A stretch of DNA of 64,000 nucleotides from Sphingobium lignivorans (lineage in GTDB: Bacteria > Pseudomonadota > Alphaproteobacteria > Sphingomonadales > Sphingomonadaceae). The translations under genes and the position numbers were made by a program. The stretch is from assembly GCF_014203955.1 (NCBI RefSeq), contig NZ_JACHKA010000001.1, positions 1-64,000 of the forward strand. Direction: 5' to 3'. How positions within the stretch are numbered: the first letter of the stretch is position 1; every line of letters begins with the position of its first letter. This document shows, piece after piece, positions 8,617 through 17,219 of this stretch. The notes under the pieces were generated by a model. That model was not told the origin of the DNA. It made no database searches and worked only from the letters and a program-made list of their open reading frames with translations.

Positions 8617-10137
8617 TCAGGCGTTCGCCGGTCCCTGCAATCCCTTCTTGCGGAACAAGGTGCGATCAGGATCCTTGAAGGCGAGCCGCCAGACCAGCAG
8701 GCTGTAGACGCCCAGCATTGCCGGAATACCGATCACCAGTTCGACCCACTCGAAGCGCGCGGGCAGCAAAGTGAGGCTCATGCCGGCAATGGCGACGACG
8801 AGCCCGCAGATCACGAGACTGGCGCGCCAGATGCGGACCCGCTCATGCAGCAGGCGCCCCAGCAGCCAGGATTTGGCAAGCGCGCCGCAGGCCAGCGCCA
8901 GGGCCAGCGCCAGCGCCGGCATCGCGGCGATGTAGAGGTCCGGCAGGGCAAGGCGTCTTGCGGCCAGGATCAGGAGGACGGTCAGTCCGGCCTGCAAGGC
9001 GATGGCGAGCACCGAGATGGTGAGGTTGCGCATGCGGGCGAGATAGACCAGCGCCGCTTCGCTCACGACTGCGGGTGCGGCCAGCACCTCGGCCGCCAGC
9101 AGGCAGGCGAGCGCAATGGCGCCGCCCACGAAAGTCGGGCCCACCAGCCCCATCACTGCTTCGCCGGGAATGCCCAGGGCCAGTGCCACGCCCAGCTGCG
9201 CCGCGACGATCCAGAATCCCACCTGACTGACCTGCCGGGCAATCGCCGCATGATTACCGAGCCGGATGTTGCGCGTGATCACCGGGCCCAGAATCGGCTC
9301 GAAGCTCGTCTTGAGCTTCTGCGGCAGCGACGCGACCTGCTGCGCCACATAATAGATGCCCACGACATAGGGCGTCGCGAAAAGGCCGAGAATCGCCAGA
9401 TCGAGCCTGCGGCTCCCCCATTCTATGGCATCGGCCGCGGCCAGCGGCAGGTTGCGGATCGCGATATGCCAGAGCCGTCCCGGGTGCGGCCGCCACTCGC
9501 GCGGCAGACCATAATGGCGCAGCAGTGGCCAGAGCGATGTCGCGAAGGCCGCGAGCATCGCGAGGACATAGGCAAGGATCAGTCCGTCCCGGGCCGAGTA
9601 GAAATAGAAGCCCAGCGCCGCGATGCTGATCGTCCAGGGCTCCACGATGGACCGGGCCCGGACGGATGCCGCGATGTTGAACTGATAGGCGCAGCCCGCC
9701 AGCGCGATGTCGGTCATCGCGATGGCGATCACGATGAGCGGCAGCAGCCGGTCCAGCCCGTTCAGGCCGCTGTTGGGGAACATCGCTTCCGGAAAGATCA
9801 GGAGCAGCCCCGCCGTCGCGCAGCTGCCGATGAAGCACAGCAGGAGCGCGTCCGCGACCACATGCGACTGGGGCCGCGCATCCTTCGCCAGTTGCTCGGC
9901 AAGCCCGCGCTTGAGGCCAAAGGTCGCAAGCTGCGCGGCGAACTCGATGACGAGCACGGCATAAGCGAAGCGGCCCAGCACGGAGGCGCCGTAGAGCCGG
10001 CCGGCAATGAACAGGAACGGCACGCGCGCCGCGAGGCGCAGCACGAAGCCGAACACATTGGCCCGCCCGCCCTTGGCGAGCGCTGCGATGTCGTCCCCCT
10101 CGGTCCGTTCGACCGGATCCCCCGCCTTCTGGCTCAT
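8617..10137 (-). CDS. Oligosaccharide flippase family protein (Wzx-like)
   Basis: 506-aa polytopic membrane protein of the MOP/polysaccharide-export superfamily, about 12-14 hydrophobic helices. The N-terminus (AALAKGGRANVFGFVLRLAAR) followed by a segment with LYGASVLGRFAYA is typical of Wzx/RfbX-like flippases that move lipid-linked glycans across the inner membrane. The ATG at 10137 is preceded by GGGGAG; a longer reading frame upstream looks non-coding. No glycosyltransferases are adjacent, so the glycan is unknown. It lies 85 bp downstream of gpsA on the same strand. Confidence 0.88.
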   Translation of the reverse strand: MSQKAGDPVERTEGDDIAALAKGGRANVFGFVLRLAARVPFLFIAGRLYGASVLGRFAYAVLVIEFAAQLATFGLKRGLAEQLAKDARPQSHVVADALLLCFIGSCATAGLLLIFPEAMFPNSGLNGLDRLLPLIVIAIAMTDIALAGCAYQFNIAASVRARSIVEPWTISIAALGFYFYSARDGLILAYVLAMLAAFATSLWPLLRHYGLPREWRPHPGRLWHIAIRNLPLAAADAIEWGSRRLDLAILGLFATPYVVGIYYVAQQVASLPQKLKTSFEPILGPVITRNIRLGNHAAIARQVSQVGFWIVAAQLGVALALGIPGEAVMGLVGPTFVGGAIALACLLAAEVLAAPAVVSEAALVYLARMRNLTISVLAIALQAGLTVLLILAARRLALPDLYIAAMPALALALALACGALAKSWLLGRLLHERVRIWRASLVICGLVVAIAGMSLTLLPARFEWVELVIGIPAMLGVYSLLVWRLAFKDPDRTLFRKKGLQGPANA

Positions 10138-10222
10138 GAAGGGCGCTCCCCGGCGCCATCCGCAGACGCGCGCATGGCCTTCATAGGGGGAACTGGACGC
10201 TGACGCAAAGTCTCCGCCCCCC

Positions 10223-11209
10223 TTATTCGGCGCGCAGGGGACGGGAGAGAAGCGTGCGGATGGCATCGTCCACGTCGAGCGTGCCGGCGATCAGGGCGCA
10301 AACCGCTGCCGTGATTGGCATGTCGATGCCGCGAAGCCGGGCGGCCTCGAGCAGCACGGGTGCCGTGAACGCCCCTTCTGCCACCGTGCGACGATCCACC
10401 AGCAGGTCACTGGCCTTGCGTCCCTCGCCCAGTTCCTTGCCGAGCGTATAGTTCCGCGAGCTCGTCGAGGAGCAGGTGAGCACGAGATCGCCCAGGCCGG
10501 AAAGCCCCGCAAGCGTCTCCAGTCGCGCGCCACAGGCGAGCCCGAAGCGCGTCATTTCCGCAAAACCACGGGCAATCAGCGCGGCGCGGGCATTCTGTCC
10601 GAGCGCCGCTCCCTCCACCACGCCACAGGCGATGGCGAGCACATTCTTGACCGCGCCGCCGATCTCGGCCCCCGCTACATCGTCCGTCACATAGGGGCGG
10701 AACGCCGGCTGGGCGATCCACTCCGCCAGCGTCCGGGCCAGCGCTTCGTCTTCCGCGGCGAGCGTGACGGCCGTCGGCAGGCCCGCCGCAACCTCATGCG
10801 CGAAGGTCGGGCCGGACAGCACGGCTACGGGGGAGCCGGGCATGGCCTCGCGCGCGACCTCGTGCATGAACTTGCGCGAATGCGCCTCGATACCCTTGGC
10901 GCACAGGAGGAGCGGCTGCCCCTGCGGTGCGAAGCCGGAGAGGATCATGCGCATATGCTGGGCGGGCGTCACCACCAGCAGCGCCGCCGCACCGTGCAGC
11001 GCGGCAGGATCGTCCGTCGCCCGGACGAGCGCCGACAGGGGACGGCCCGGCAGATAGACCGGATTTTCATGCAACGCGTTGATCGACTCCACGACCGAGC
11101 GGTTGCGTGCCCAGAGCGTGACCGGACGGCCGCCCGCCGCCAGCACCTGCGCGAGCGCCGTGCCCCAGGCCCCGCCGCCGATCACCCCGATGGGTGCTTC
11201 CATGCTCAT
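10223..11209 (-). CDS. gpsA: Glycerol-3-phosphate dehydrogenase [NAD(P)+]
   Basis: 328-aa cytosolic enzyme reducing dihydroxyacetone phosphate to sn-glycerol-3-phosphate for phospholipid synthesis. The N-terminal Rossmann motif is GGGAWG (10-15) in [25 protein letters not shown], the catalytic-Lys segment [13 protein letters not shown] and [12 protein letters not shown] are all present. The ATG at 11209 overlaps the tsaD stop as ATGA, indicating coupled translation. An ATG two codons later (11203) is an alternative start. Confidence 0.97.
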   Translation of the reverse strand: MSMEAPIGVIGGGAWGTALAQVLAAGGRPVTLWARNRSVVESINALHENPVYLPGRPLSALVRATDDPAALHGAAALLVVTPAQHMRMILSGFAPQGQPLLLCAKGIEAHSRKFMHEVAREAMPGSPVAVLSGPTFAHEVAAGLPTAVTLAAEDEALARTLAEWIAQPAFRPYVTDDVAGAEIGGAVKNVLAIACGVVEGAALGQNARAALIARGFAEMTRFGLACGARLETLAGLSGLGDLVLTCSSTSSRNYTLGKELGEGRKASDLLVDRRTVAEGAFTAPVLLEAARLRGIDMPITAAVCALIAGTLDVDDAIRTLLSRPLRAE

Positions 11210-12240
11210 GCTTTCACTCCGGCCCCGCGCACGGCTTCCGCCGCCGGATCCAGCGGCCAGCGGGGGCGGGCGGGGAAAGACAACGGATCGTTCGCACCCT
11301 GGGCGAACCGTTCGGCGCCCGCCCATGCGATCATCGCGGCATTGTCGGTACAGAGCCAGAGGGGCGGCGCCACGAAGGGCAGGCCATGGGCTTGCGCCAG
11401 CTGCTCCAGGCCGCTGCGCACGGCCCGGTTCGCCGCCACGCCGCCGGCCACGACCAGCGCGGTGGGCGCATCCGCGACGGCCAGCGCGCGCCGGGTCCGG
11501 TCCACGAGGCAGTCGACGACAGCCTTCTGGAAACTCGCGGCAATGTCCGCATCGCGCCATTGCCCGCTCTGCACTGCGCGCATCACGGCGCTCTTGAGCC
11601 CGGCGAAGGAGAAATGCGGCTCGGCCGTGCCCACCAGCGGGCGCGGGAGCGGGACGGCCGCGGCATCGCCCTCCGCAGCGAGCGCTTCCACTTTCGGCCC
11701 CCCCGGCATGCCGAGCCCGAGCAGCTTGGCGGTCTTGTCGAAAGCTTCTCCCGCGGCATCGTCGATGGTCGTCGCGCGCCGGCGATAATCGCCCGCGCCG
11801 CGCACTTCGAGAAGCTGGCAATGCCCACCCGAAACGAGAAGGAGGAGATAGGGAAAGCGCAAGGCGGGGTCGGCAAGGCGGGGGGAAAGAGCATGGCCTT
11901 CCAGATGATTGACCGCGATCAGGGGCTTGCCGGCGGCGTGGGCAAGCGCCTTTCCGGTCACCAGCCCCACCATGACGCCGCCGATGAGGCCGGGTCCGGC
12001 CGTGGCCGCGATGGCGTCGACATCGGCGAGGCTCATCCTGGCATCAGCCAGCGCCGCCTCGACAAGCGGGATCAGTGCCTCGACATGCGCGCGCGCCGCG
12101 ATTTCCGGCACCACGCCGCCATAAGGACGGTGCGCGGCTTCCTGCCCCGCAAGGCGGTGGGCGATGATCGTCCTGTCGTCGGCCACCAGCGCCGCCGCCG
12201 TCTCGTCGCAGCTCGATTCCAGGCCAAGGATGATGGGCAT
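11206..12240 (-). CDS. tsaD: tRNA N6-adenosine threonylcarbamoyltransferase TsaD
   Basis: 344-aa ASKHA-fold enzyme that, with TsaB and TsaE, transfers threonylcarbamoyl from TC-AMP to A37 of ANN-decoding tRNAs. The N-terminus [14 protein letters not shown] is diagnostic. The metal-binding HxxxH is at H112 and H116 ([10 protein letters not shown]), and [12 protein letters not shown] lies at 41-52. The ATG at 12240 gives the usual length; the upstream extension of the frame is not conserved-looking. It is followed by gpsA with a 4-bp ATGA overlap and is divergent from hemC. Confidence 0.97.
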   Translation of the reverse strand: MPIILGLESSCDETAAALVADDRTIIAHRLAGQEAAHRPYGGVVPEIAARAHVEALIPLVEAALADARMSLADVDAIAATAGPGLIGGVMVGLVTGKALAHAAGKPLIAVNHLEGHALSPRLADPALRFPYLLLLVSGGHCQLLEVRGAGDYRRRATTIDDAAGEAFDKTAKLLGLGMPGGPKVEALAAEGDAAAVPLPRPLVGTAEPHFSFAGLKSAVMRAVQSGQWRDADIAASFQKAVVDCLVDRTRRALAVADAPTALVVAGGVAANRAVRSGLEQLAQAHGLPFVAPPLWLCTDNAAMIAWAGAERFAQGANDPLSFPARPRWPLDPAAEAVRGAGVKA

Positions 12241-12410
12241 GTATTTTCCTGTAGAGCCCCGAACGGCGAGAGCAACCCACACGGTCTGAATTGAACGGTT
12301 GCGTGTCCCGGAACCAACATGGGTGCTGGGTGCGCGCATGTCCATCGGGCGGACGGCGGGGCCATCACGCACGGCATCGAAAAGCGGTTCCCCCCGTTCC
12401 GGCGAATGGT

Positions 12411-12558
12411 CTAGGGCTGATCGACGTTCAGATGATGGTGTAGCGAAAATGGTGGTTTTTCGGGACCCGGCGCGCAGCGTACTTCAGGTACGTGAGCACC
12501 GGAAGCCCGGGAAAGCGCCATTTGCAGGCCGCTAGCGCTGAATGGCGATTAGCCCTAG
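12411..12558. repeat. Fold-back (MITE-like) repeat, copy 1
   Basis: 148-bp imperfect palindrome bounded by CTAG on both sides. The ends are inverted repeats: CTAGGGCTGATCGACG on the left against the reverse complement of CGATTAGCCCTAG on the right. Inner arms also pair (AAAATGGTGGTTTTTCGGG with CCCGGGAAAGCGCCATTT). The apex is CGTAC-TTCAG-GTACG at 12478-12492, exactly at the centre. It is about 91% identical by eye to copy 2 at 19136-19282, the arms have identical lengths (72 and 71 bp), and the only length difference is one base in the loop. It encodes no credible protein. It ends 12 nt before the hemC start codon. Confidence 0.85.
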
Positions 12559-12570
12559 AGGGTCGCAGCT

Positions 12571-13512
12571 ATGACCAGCCTCTTCCCCGATCCCGACCGG
12601 CCCTTCCGCCTTGGCACGCGCGGCTCGCCCCTTGCGCTCGCCCAGGCGGAGCTGACCATCGCGGCCCTGATCGCCGCGCATGGCTGGCCGCGCGAGGCGA
12701 TCCGCATCGTGCCTGTCTCCACCAGCGGCGACCGCATTCAGGACAGGCCGCTCGCCGAGCTTGGCGGCAAGGCGCTGTGGACGAAGGAGCTCGATCGCGC
12801 CTTGCTGGCAGGCGAGATCGATTGCGCCGTGCACTCGATGAAGGATGTGGAGACGATCCGGCCGGAGACCATTGCCATCGCCGCCATGCTGCCGCGGGCA
12901 GCCACGCAGGATCGCCTCATCGGCGCCTCGTCCATCGCGGCGATTCCTGAGGGCGCGGTGATCGGCACGAGCTCGCCACGCCGGGCGGCGCAGATGAAGG
13001 CGCTGCGGCCGGATCTCCGCACGAGCCTGCTGCGCGGCAATGTGGCGACGCGCCTTGCCCGGGTGGACAGTGGCGACATCGATGCCACGCTGCTTGCCGC
13101 GGCGGGGCTGGACCGGCTCGGCCTTGGCGACGTGGGCACGACGATTCCGCCGGAAACGCTCCTGCCGGCTGTGGCGCAAGGCGCGGTCGGCATTGAATGC
13201 CGCGCGGACGATGCCGTGGCCCGCGCCCTCCTTCAGGCGATCGGCGATGCGGCCACCGAGGCCTGCGTGCGTGCCGAGCGGGCGCTGCTGCTGGCGCTCG
13301 GCGGAAGCTGCCACAGCCCCATCGCGGCACTCGCGCAACTCGAGGGCGGAGGGATCCGCCTGCGTGCGCAGATCCTGAGCGAGGATGGATCCGAACAGGT
13401 GAGCCGCGAGGCAATGCTGCCGCCCGACGCTCCGGAAGCCGGTGCCATGGCGCTGGGCAAAGAACTGCTCGACGAAGCCAGCCCCGCGCTGCGGGCGCTC
13501 TTCCATCCATGA
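12571..13512 (+). CDS. hemC: Porphobilinogen deaminase (hydroxymethylbilane synthase)
   Basis: 313-aa cytosolic enzyme that joins four porphobilinogens into hydroxymethylbilane. The N-terminal RLGTRGSPLALAQA (13-26), HSMKDV with the catalytic Asp at D92, GTSSPRR (132-138) and the dipyrromethane-attachment Cys C247 in GGSCHSP are all present. The ATG at 12571 is preceded by AGAGGG, part of which abuts the end of the fold-back repeat. Its stop overlaps the hemD start as ATGA. Confidence 0.97.
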   Translation: MTSLFPDPDRPFRLGTRGSPLALAQAELTIAALIAAHGWPREAIRIVPVSTSGDRIQDRPLAELGGKALWTKELDRALLAGEIDCAVHSMKDVETIRPETIAIAAMLPRAATQDRLIGASSIAAIPEGAVIGTSSPRRAAQMKALRPDLRTSLLRGNVATRLARVDSGDIDATLLAAAGLDRLGLGDVGTTIPPETLLPAVAQGAVGIECRADDAVARALLQAIGDAATEACVRAERALLLALGGSCHSPIAALAQLEGGGIRLRAQILSEDGSEQVSREAMLPPDAPEAGAMALGKELLDEASPALRALFHP

Positions 13513-14192
13513 AGCGCCCGCTCGTGCTGTTGCGCCCGCAGCCGGGCAACGATGCCTCGGCCGAACGCGCGCGGGCGCTTGGCATGGACGTCATACAGAT
13601 CCCTCTGTTCGAGATTGTGCCCACGCCCGCCACCGCGTTGCCGGACGGGCCTTTCGATGCGCTGCTGGTCACGAGCATCAATGGCGCGCGTCACGGGGAC
13701 GCCGTGCTGCGCCAGTTCCCGCACCTGCCCGTCTTCACCGTCGGTGACGCAAGCGCGCAGGCCGTGCGGGATGCGGGCGGGCAGATCGTCATCACCGGCC
13801 AGGGCGATGCCGCCTCGACAATCCCTCTCATCCGGGAGGCGGGGCATGGCCGGGTTCTGCATCTGTGCGGGGAGCATGTCCGGCCGTTCGATGCCATGGG
13901 CATCGATGTCGTTCGCCATGTCGTCTATTGCAGCGAGGCGCGCGACATGCGCCCCTTCGCGAAGCTGCTCGCGACGCTGCCGCCCAGCGTGATGGCTGTG
14001 CATTCGCCGCGCGCGGGGCGGCGGCTCAATGCCCTGATGCCGCCGTCCTGTCGCAACCATCTTCTGCTCGCCATCAGCGAGGCGGCGGCGAAGGACAGCG
14101 GGGCGGGCTGGCGACGGGTCCATGTCAGCCCGGCTCCGGACGATACGGCCTTGCTGCGCCTCGCAACCTCGCTATGTATGGGCGCTTCTTGA
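13509..14192 (+). CDS. hemD: Uroporphyrinogen-III synthase
   Basis: 227-aa HemD-fold protein that cyclises and inverts ring D of hydroxymethylbilane to give uroporphyrinogen III. Sequence conservation is low in this family, but the N-terminal LLRPQPGND, the central TVGDASAQAVRDAG and the late AVHSPRAGRRL block fit. Position immediately after hemC with a 4-bp ATGA overlap makes the assignment secure. Confidence 0.92.
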   Translation: MKRPLVLLRPQPGNDASAERARALGMDVIQIPLFEIVPTPATALPDGPFDALLVTSINGARHGDAVLRQFPHLPVFTVGDASAQAVRDAGGQIVITGQGDAASTIPLIREAGHGRVLHLCGEHVRPFDAMGIDVVRHVVYCSEARDMRPFAKLLATLPPSVMAVHSPRAGRRLNALMPPSCRNHLLLAISEAAAKDSGAGWRRVHVSPAPDDTALLRLATSLCMGAS

Positions 14193-14209
14193 GCGATCTG
14201 GCAGGACGC

Positions 14210-15166
14210 ATGGCAAGCAATCCACCGGACGGCAGCGACAACATCCCGAGCGCAGAGCCGCCGAAACCTGGCCGGACCCGGCTGGTCATCGCGCTGACGC
14301 TGCTGGCGTTCGTCGGCGGACTGGCGGCCATGGCCTGGGTGATGGTGCATTGGGGTGGCGGTCTCGGCTTCGGTGACGAGGCGAGCGGACCGCCCGCTGC
14401 TGCCGCGCCGGGCGCCGCGCAGACCGGCGTTGCACCCAGCGACCCGGCGATCGACATCACGGCCGCCATGCGCGCCATCCGGTCCCCGCGCGAAGTGCTC
14501 ACGGCGGATCAGCAAAGCGCGCGCGTCCTGGATCTGGAGCAGCGGCTGGCACGAATCACGATCGCGGCTCAGGCTGCCTCCGGTTATGCAAATCGGGCCG
14601 AAGCAATGATGGTCGCCTTTGCGGCCCGACGCGCGCTCGATGCGGGCAAGCCTTTGGGCTATGTGGAGGGCCAGTTGCGGCTGCTCTTCGGGGATGCCCA
14701 GCCCCGAGCTGTGGCGACGATCGTCAATGCCGCCGAGGAGCCGGTCACGCTGCCGGCATTGCGGGCCGGCCTCGAGGCGATCGGGGGCGCTGTCGAACGC
14801 GGCAGTCCCGGCGAGAGCTGGTGGGCGGTCACGATGCGTGAGCTCCGCGGGCTCGCCGTCATCCGTCATGCGGAAGACCCGTCCCCGCAGCCCCGTCAGC
14901 GGATCGAGAGGGCCCGCCTCAATGTCGAATCCGGTCAGATGGAAGCCGCGATCATGGAAATCGAGGCGCTGCCCCCTCAGCCGGAAATGGCGCGATGGCT
15001 GGAACAGGCGCGCCGCTACAATGAGGCGCATCGCGCCCTCGATGTGATCGAGGCCGCTGCCATTCTCGAGCCACGCGCTGCACCCATGGTCGCGCCGACC
15101 TCGCAACCGCCGGCCCAGACGCCCGCGCCTTCCGCCACACCGGCGCCGACGCAGTCCCCGGGCTGA
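14210..15166 (+). CDS. Mitofilin-like / HemX-like inner-membrane protein
   Basis: 318-aa protein with one membrane helix (about residues 24-46), a mostly helical predicted periplasmic region with several Ala/Glu/Arg-rich stretches, and a Pro/Ala/Thr-rich tail. In alphaproteobacteria the gene after hemD commonly encodes a mitofilin-like (Mic60-related, COG4223) protein; the architecture and position agree. The ATG at 14210 has AGGA eight bases upstream. An in-frame ATG at 14174, inside the end of hemD, would add 12 residues. Its link to haem synthesis is contextual only. Confidence 0.78.
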   Translation: MASNPPDGSDNIPSAEPPKPGRTRLVIALTLLAFVGGLAAMAWVMVHWGGGLGFGDEASGPPAAAAPGAAQTGVAPSDPAIDITAAMRAIRSPREVLTADQQSARVLDLEQRLARITIAAQAASGYANRAEAMMVAFAARRALDAGKPLGYVEGQLRLLFGDAQPRAVATIVNAAEEPVTLPALRAGLEAIGGAVERGSPGESWWAVTMRELRGLAVIRHAEDPSPQPRQRIERARLNVESGQMEAAIMEIEALPPQPEMARWLEQARRYNEAHRALDVIEAAAILEPRAAPMVAPTSQPPAQTPAPSATPAPTQSPG

Positions 15167-15181
15167 TCGGGCAGCAAAGAG

Positions 15182-15577
15182 TCAGGCCAGGAAGATCTCG
15201 GCGAGATCGGCCGGCACGCGCATCAGCCGGCCGGACGCCAGATCGATCATCGCCCAGGTCGTGCGGGCCGTCACGCGAAGCTTCCCGTCCGTGCCGAAGA
15301 ACTCCGTCACCCGGTCAAAACGCGCGCCGCGGGGCGGGCCGTCGATTTGCGTGACGGCTTCGACCGTTTCGCCCTGCCGCACATTGCCGCGATAATCGAT
15401 CTCGTGCCGGGTCACGACCCAGGCGACGCGCTGCTGCACGTCCATCGGGGCGAGGGCTTCCCAGTGGTGCGTCGCGACGATCTCCATCCACCGGACCCAG
15501 ACGGCATTGTTGACGTGCCCCATCACATCGATGTCTTCGGGCTGCGCAACGAACGTCATTCTGAAAGCCGTGCTCAT
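15182..15577 (-). CDS. Hotdog-fold acyl-CoA thioesterase
   Basis: 131-aa single hotdog domain of the 4-hydroxybenzoyl-CoA thioesterase/YbgC/FadM type. The signature DIDVMGHVNNAVWVRWME lies at about 15-32, with the catalytic Asp (D17 region) and the MGHVNNA loop. No signal peptide or membrane segment. It is convergent with the mitofilin-like gene (15 bp gap) and divergent from mutM. The acyl chain is not predictable. Confidence 0.9.
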   Translation of the reverse strand: MSTAFRMTFVAQPEDIDVMGHVNNAVWVRWMEIVATHHWEALAPMDVQQRVAWVVTRHEIDYRGNVRQGETVEAVTQIDGPPRGARFDRVTEFFGTDGKLRVTARTTWAMIDLASGRLMRVPADLAEIFLA

Positions 15578-15683
15578 GGACTGTTCCTAAAGCTTCGCGG
15601 CCGACAGACATACACAAAAGGCCACTGCATGGCTGCGTGACTGTCGCTGGCGCTGCCCGGCTCCGGCGCGTAAGGAAGCGCTC

Positions 15684-16493
15684 ATGCCCGAACTGCCTGA
15701 AGTCGAGACAACGGTTGCCGGCCTGCGGGCCGTGCTCCAGGACGCGGAACTCATCGAGGTCGAAACGCGCCGGGCGGACATGCGGTTTCCCTTCCCGGAG
15801 GACCTGCGCCAGCGGCTCACCGGCGCCCGGGTGACCGCGCTCGGCCGCCGCGCTAAATATGGGCTGATCGACACCGATCGGGGTGACACGATGATCTTTC
15901 ACCTCGGCATGTCCGGCCGCTGGCGGATCGATCCGCCGGAGATCGGCAAGCATGATCATCTCCTCCTCGGGACCGCCCGGCACCGGCTGGCCCTGCACGA
16001 TCCGCGCCGGTTCGGCTTCGTCCAGCTCACGGAGCGCTCGGCCCTGGCAACCTTCCCGGCCTTCGTCGCGCTCGGGCCGGAACCCCTCGGCGAGGCCTTC
16101 GACGCCGATTATCTGGCGGCGGCCTTGATGGGCCGCGCCGCGCCGATCAAGGCGATGCTGCTCGATCAGCGGATCGTTGCGGGACTCGGCAACATCTATG
16201 TGTGCGAGGCGCTCAACATGGCGGGCATCGCGCCGACCCGGGCGGCCGGGCGCATCGGCAAGGCGCGGCTGGCACGATTGGTCGACGCCATTCGCGACGT
16301 GCTCCAGGCAGCCATCGCCGCCGGCGGCTCCACCCTGCGCGATTATGCGCGACCGGATGGCGAGCTGGGCTATTTCGCTAAGGACTGGCGCGTCTACGGG
16401 CGAGAGGGCCTTGCCTGCGTCTGTGGCGGCATCGTGAGACGACGACTCGATTCCGGCCGGTCGACCTTCTATTGTGCGGCTTGCCAGCGATAG
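15684..16493 (+). CDS. mutM: Formamidopyrimidine-DNA glycosylase
   Basis: 269-aa bifunctional base-excision repair glycosylase/AP lyase removing 8-oxoguanine and FaPy lesions. The invariant N-terminus PELPEVET (P2, E3) forms the active site, RRAKYGL supplies the conserved Lys, and a helix-two-turn-helix region follows (ending with [16 protein letters not shown]). The C-terminal zinc finger ends in FYCAACQR. The first zinc knuckle reads ACVCGG, that is C-x-C, whereas the family normally has C-x2-C; the distance to the second pair is normal. Confidence 0.96.
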   Translation: MPELPEVETTVAGLRAVLQDAELIEVETRRADMRFPFPEDLRQRLTGARVTALGRRAKYGLIDTDRGDTMIFHLGMSGRWRIDPPEIGKHDHLLLGTARHRLALHDPRRFGFVQLTERSALATFPAFVALGPEPLGEAFDADYLAAALMGRAAPIKAMLLDQRIVAGLGNIYVCEALNMAGIAPTRAAGRIGKARLARLVDAIRDVLQAAIAAGGSTLRDYARPDGELGYFAKDWRVYGREGLACVCGGIVRRRLDSGRSTFYCAACQR

Positions 16494-16546
16494 GCCGGCT
16501 ACGGCAGATCGACAAAATGGTTATGGGGCAGGGAGAGGGAACAGCC

Positions 16547-17173
16547 ATGATGAGATGGCCTGCAACAGCGCGGCTGGCTGCAATGCTGGTGGCACTCGTC
16601 GCCCTGTCCGGCCTGTGGATACAGTTCACCGTCTCGCTCGCGAAGACGGGGTCGCCGCAGGCGGCTTTGTGGACCATGGCGGGCTTCTTCACGATCATCG
16701 GAAACAGCATCGCGGCTCTGCTCTTCCTGGCCGTAGCGCTGCTGGGCGCCAGCGCGGCGCGGCCCGGCGCGCTTGGCGGCATCACGCTGATCACTGGCCT
16801 GATCGGCGTCGTCTACACCCTGATGCTGCGCCGCACGGAGCATCTGGTCGGTGCGGGGCAGTTGGCGAATGCGCTCCTGCATTATGTGATGCCGCTGCTT
16901 GTCGCGGCTTACTGGCTGGCCTTTGCGCCCAAGGGAGAGCTCAACCGGATGCATCCGCTGGTCTGGATGATCATCCCTCTGGCTTATTTTCCTTATGCGC
17001 TCGTCCGGGCGACAAGCGATGGTCGCTATGCCTATCCGTTCATCGACGTGACCAGTCTCGGCTGGCCGCATGTCATCGTGAACGCGCTCGTCATCGCGGT
17101 CGCCTATCTGCTGGCCGGCCTCCTGCTCGTCTGGCTGGACCGGATGATGGCCCCCCGGCCGCCATCCGCCTGA
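16547..17173 (+). CDS. Pr6Pr-family membrane protein
   Basis: 208-aa protein with about six membrane helices, matching the Pr6Pr (FAR-17a/AIG1-like) family in size and in the block WMIIPLAYFPYALVRA followed by GRYAYPFIDVTSLGW. Function is unknown in bacteria. GGAGAGGGA precedes the tandem ATGs at 16547 and 16550, which decides the start against longer frames. It is convergent with pepP (46 bp gap). Confidence 0.85.
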   Translation: MMRWPATARLAAMLVALVALSGLWIQFTVSLAKTGSPQAALWTMAGFFTIIGNSIAALLFLAVALLGASAARPGALGGITLITGLIGVVYTLMLRRTEHLVGAGQLANALLHYVMPLLVAAYWLAFAPKGELNRMHPLVWMIIPLAYFPYALVRATSDGRYAYPFIDVTSLGWPHVIVNALVIAVAYLLAGLLLVWLDRMMAPRPPSA

Positions 17174-17219
17174 CGGTCTCTCGCGGGTTTTTGCGCGGCC
17201 GGGCATTCCCGGCGACCGA

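Noticed and set aside
8608..10203. 531-codon open frame on the plus strand opposite the flippase gene
   Set aside because: Rich in Gln/Asp/His/Arg with no hydrophobic core or motif; the minus-strand membrane protein is the real gene.
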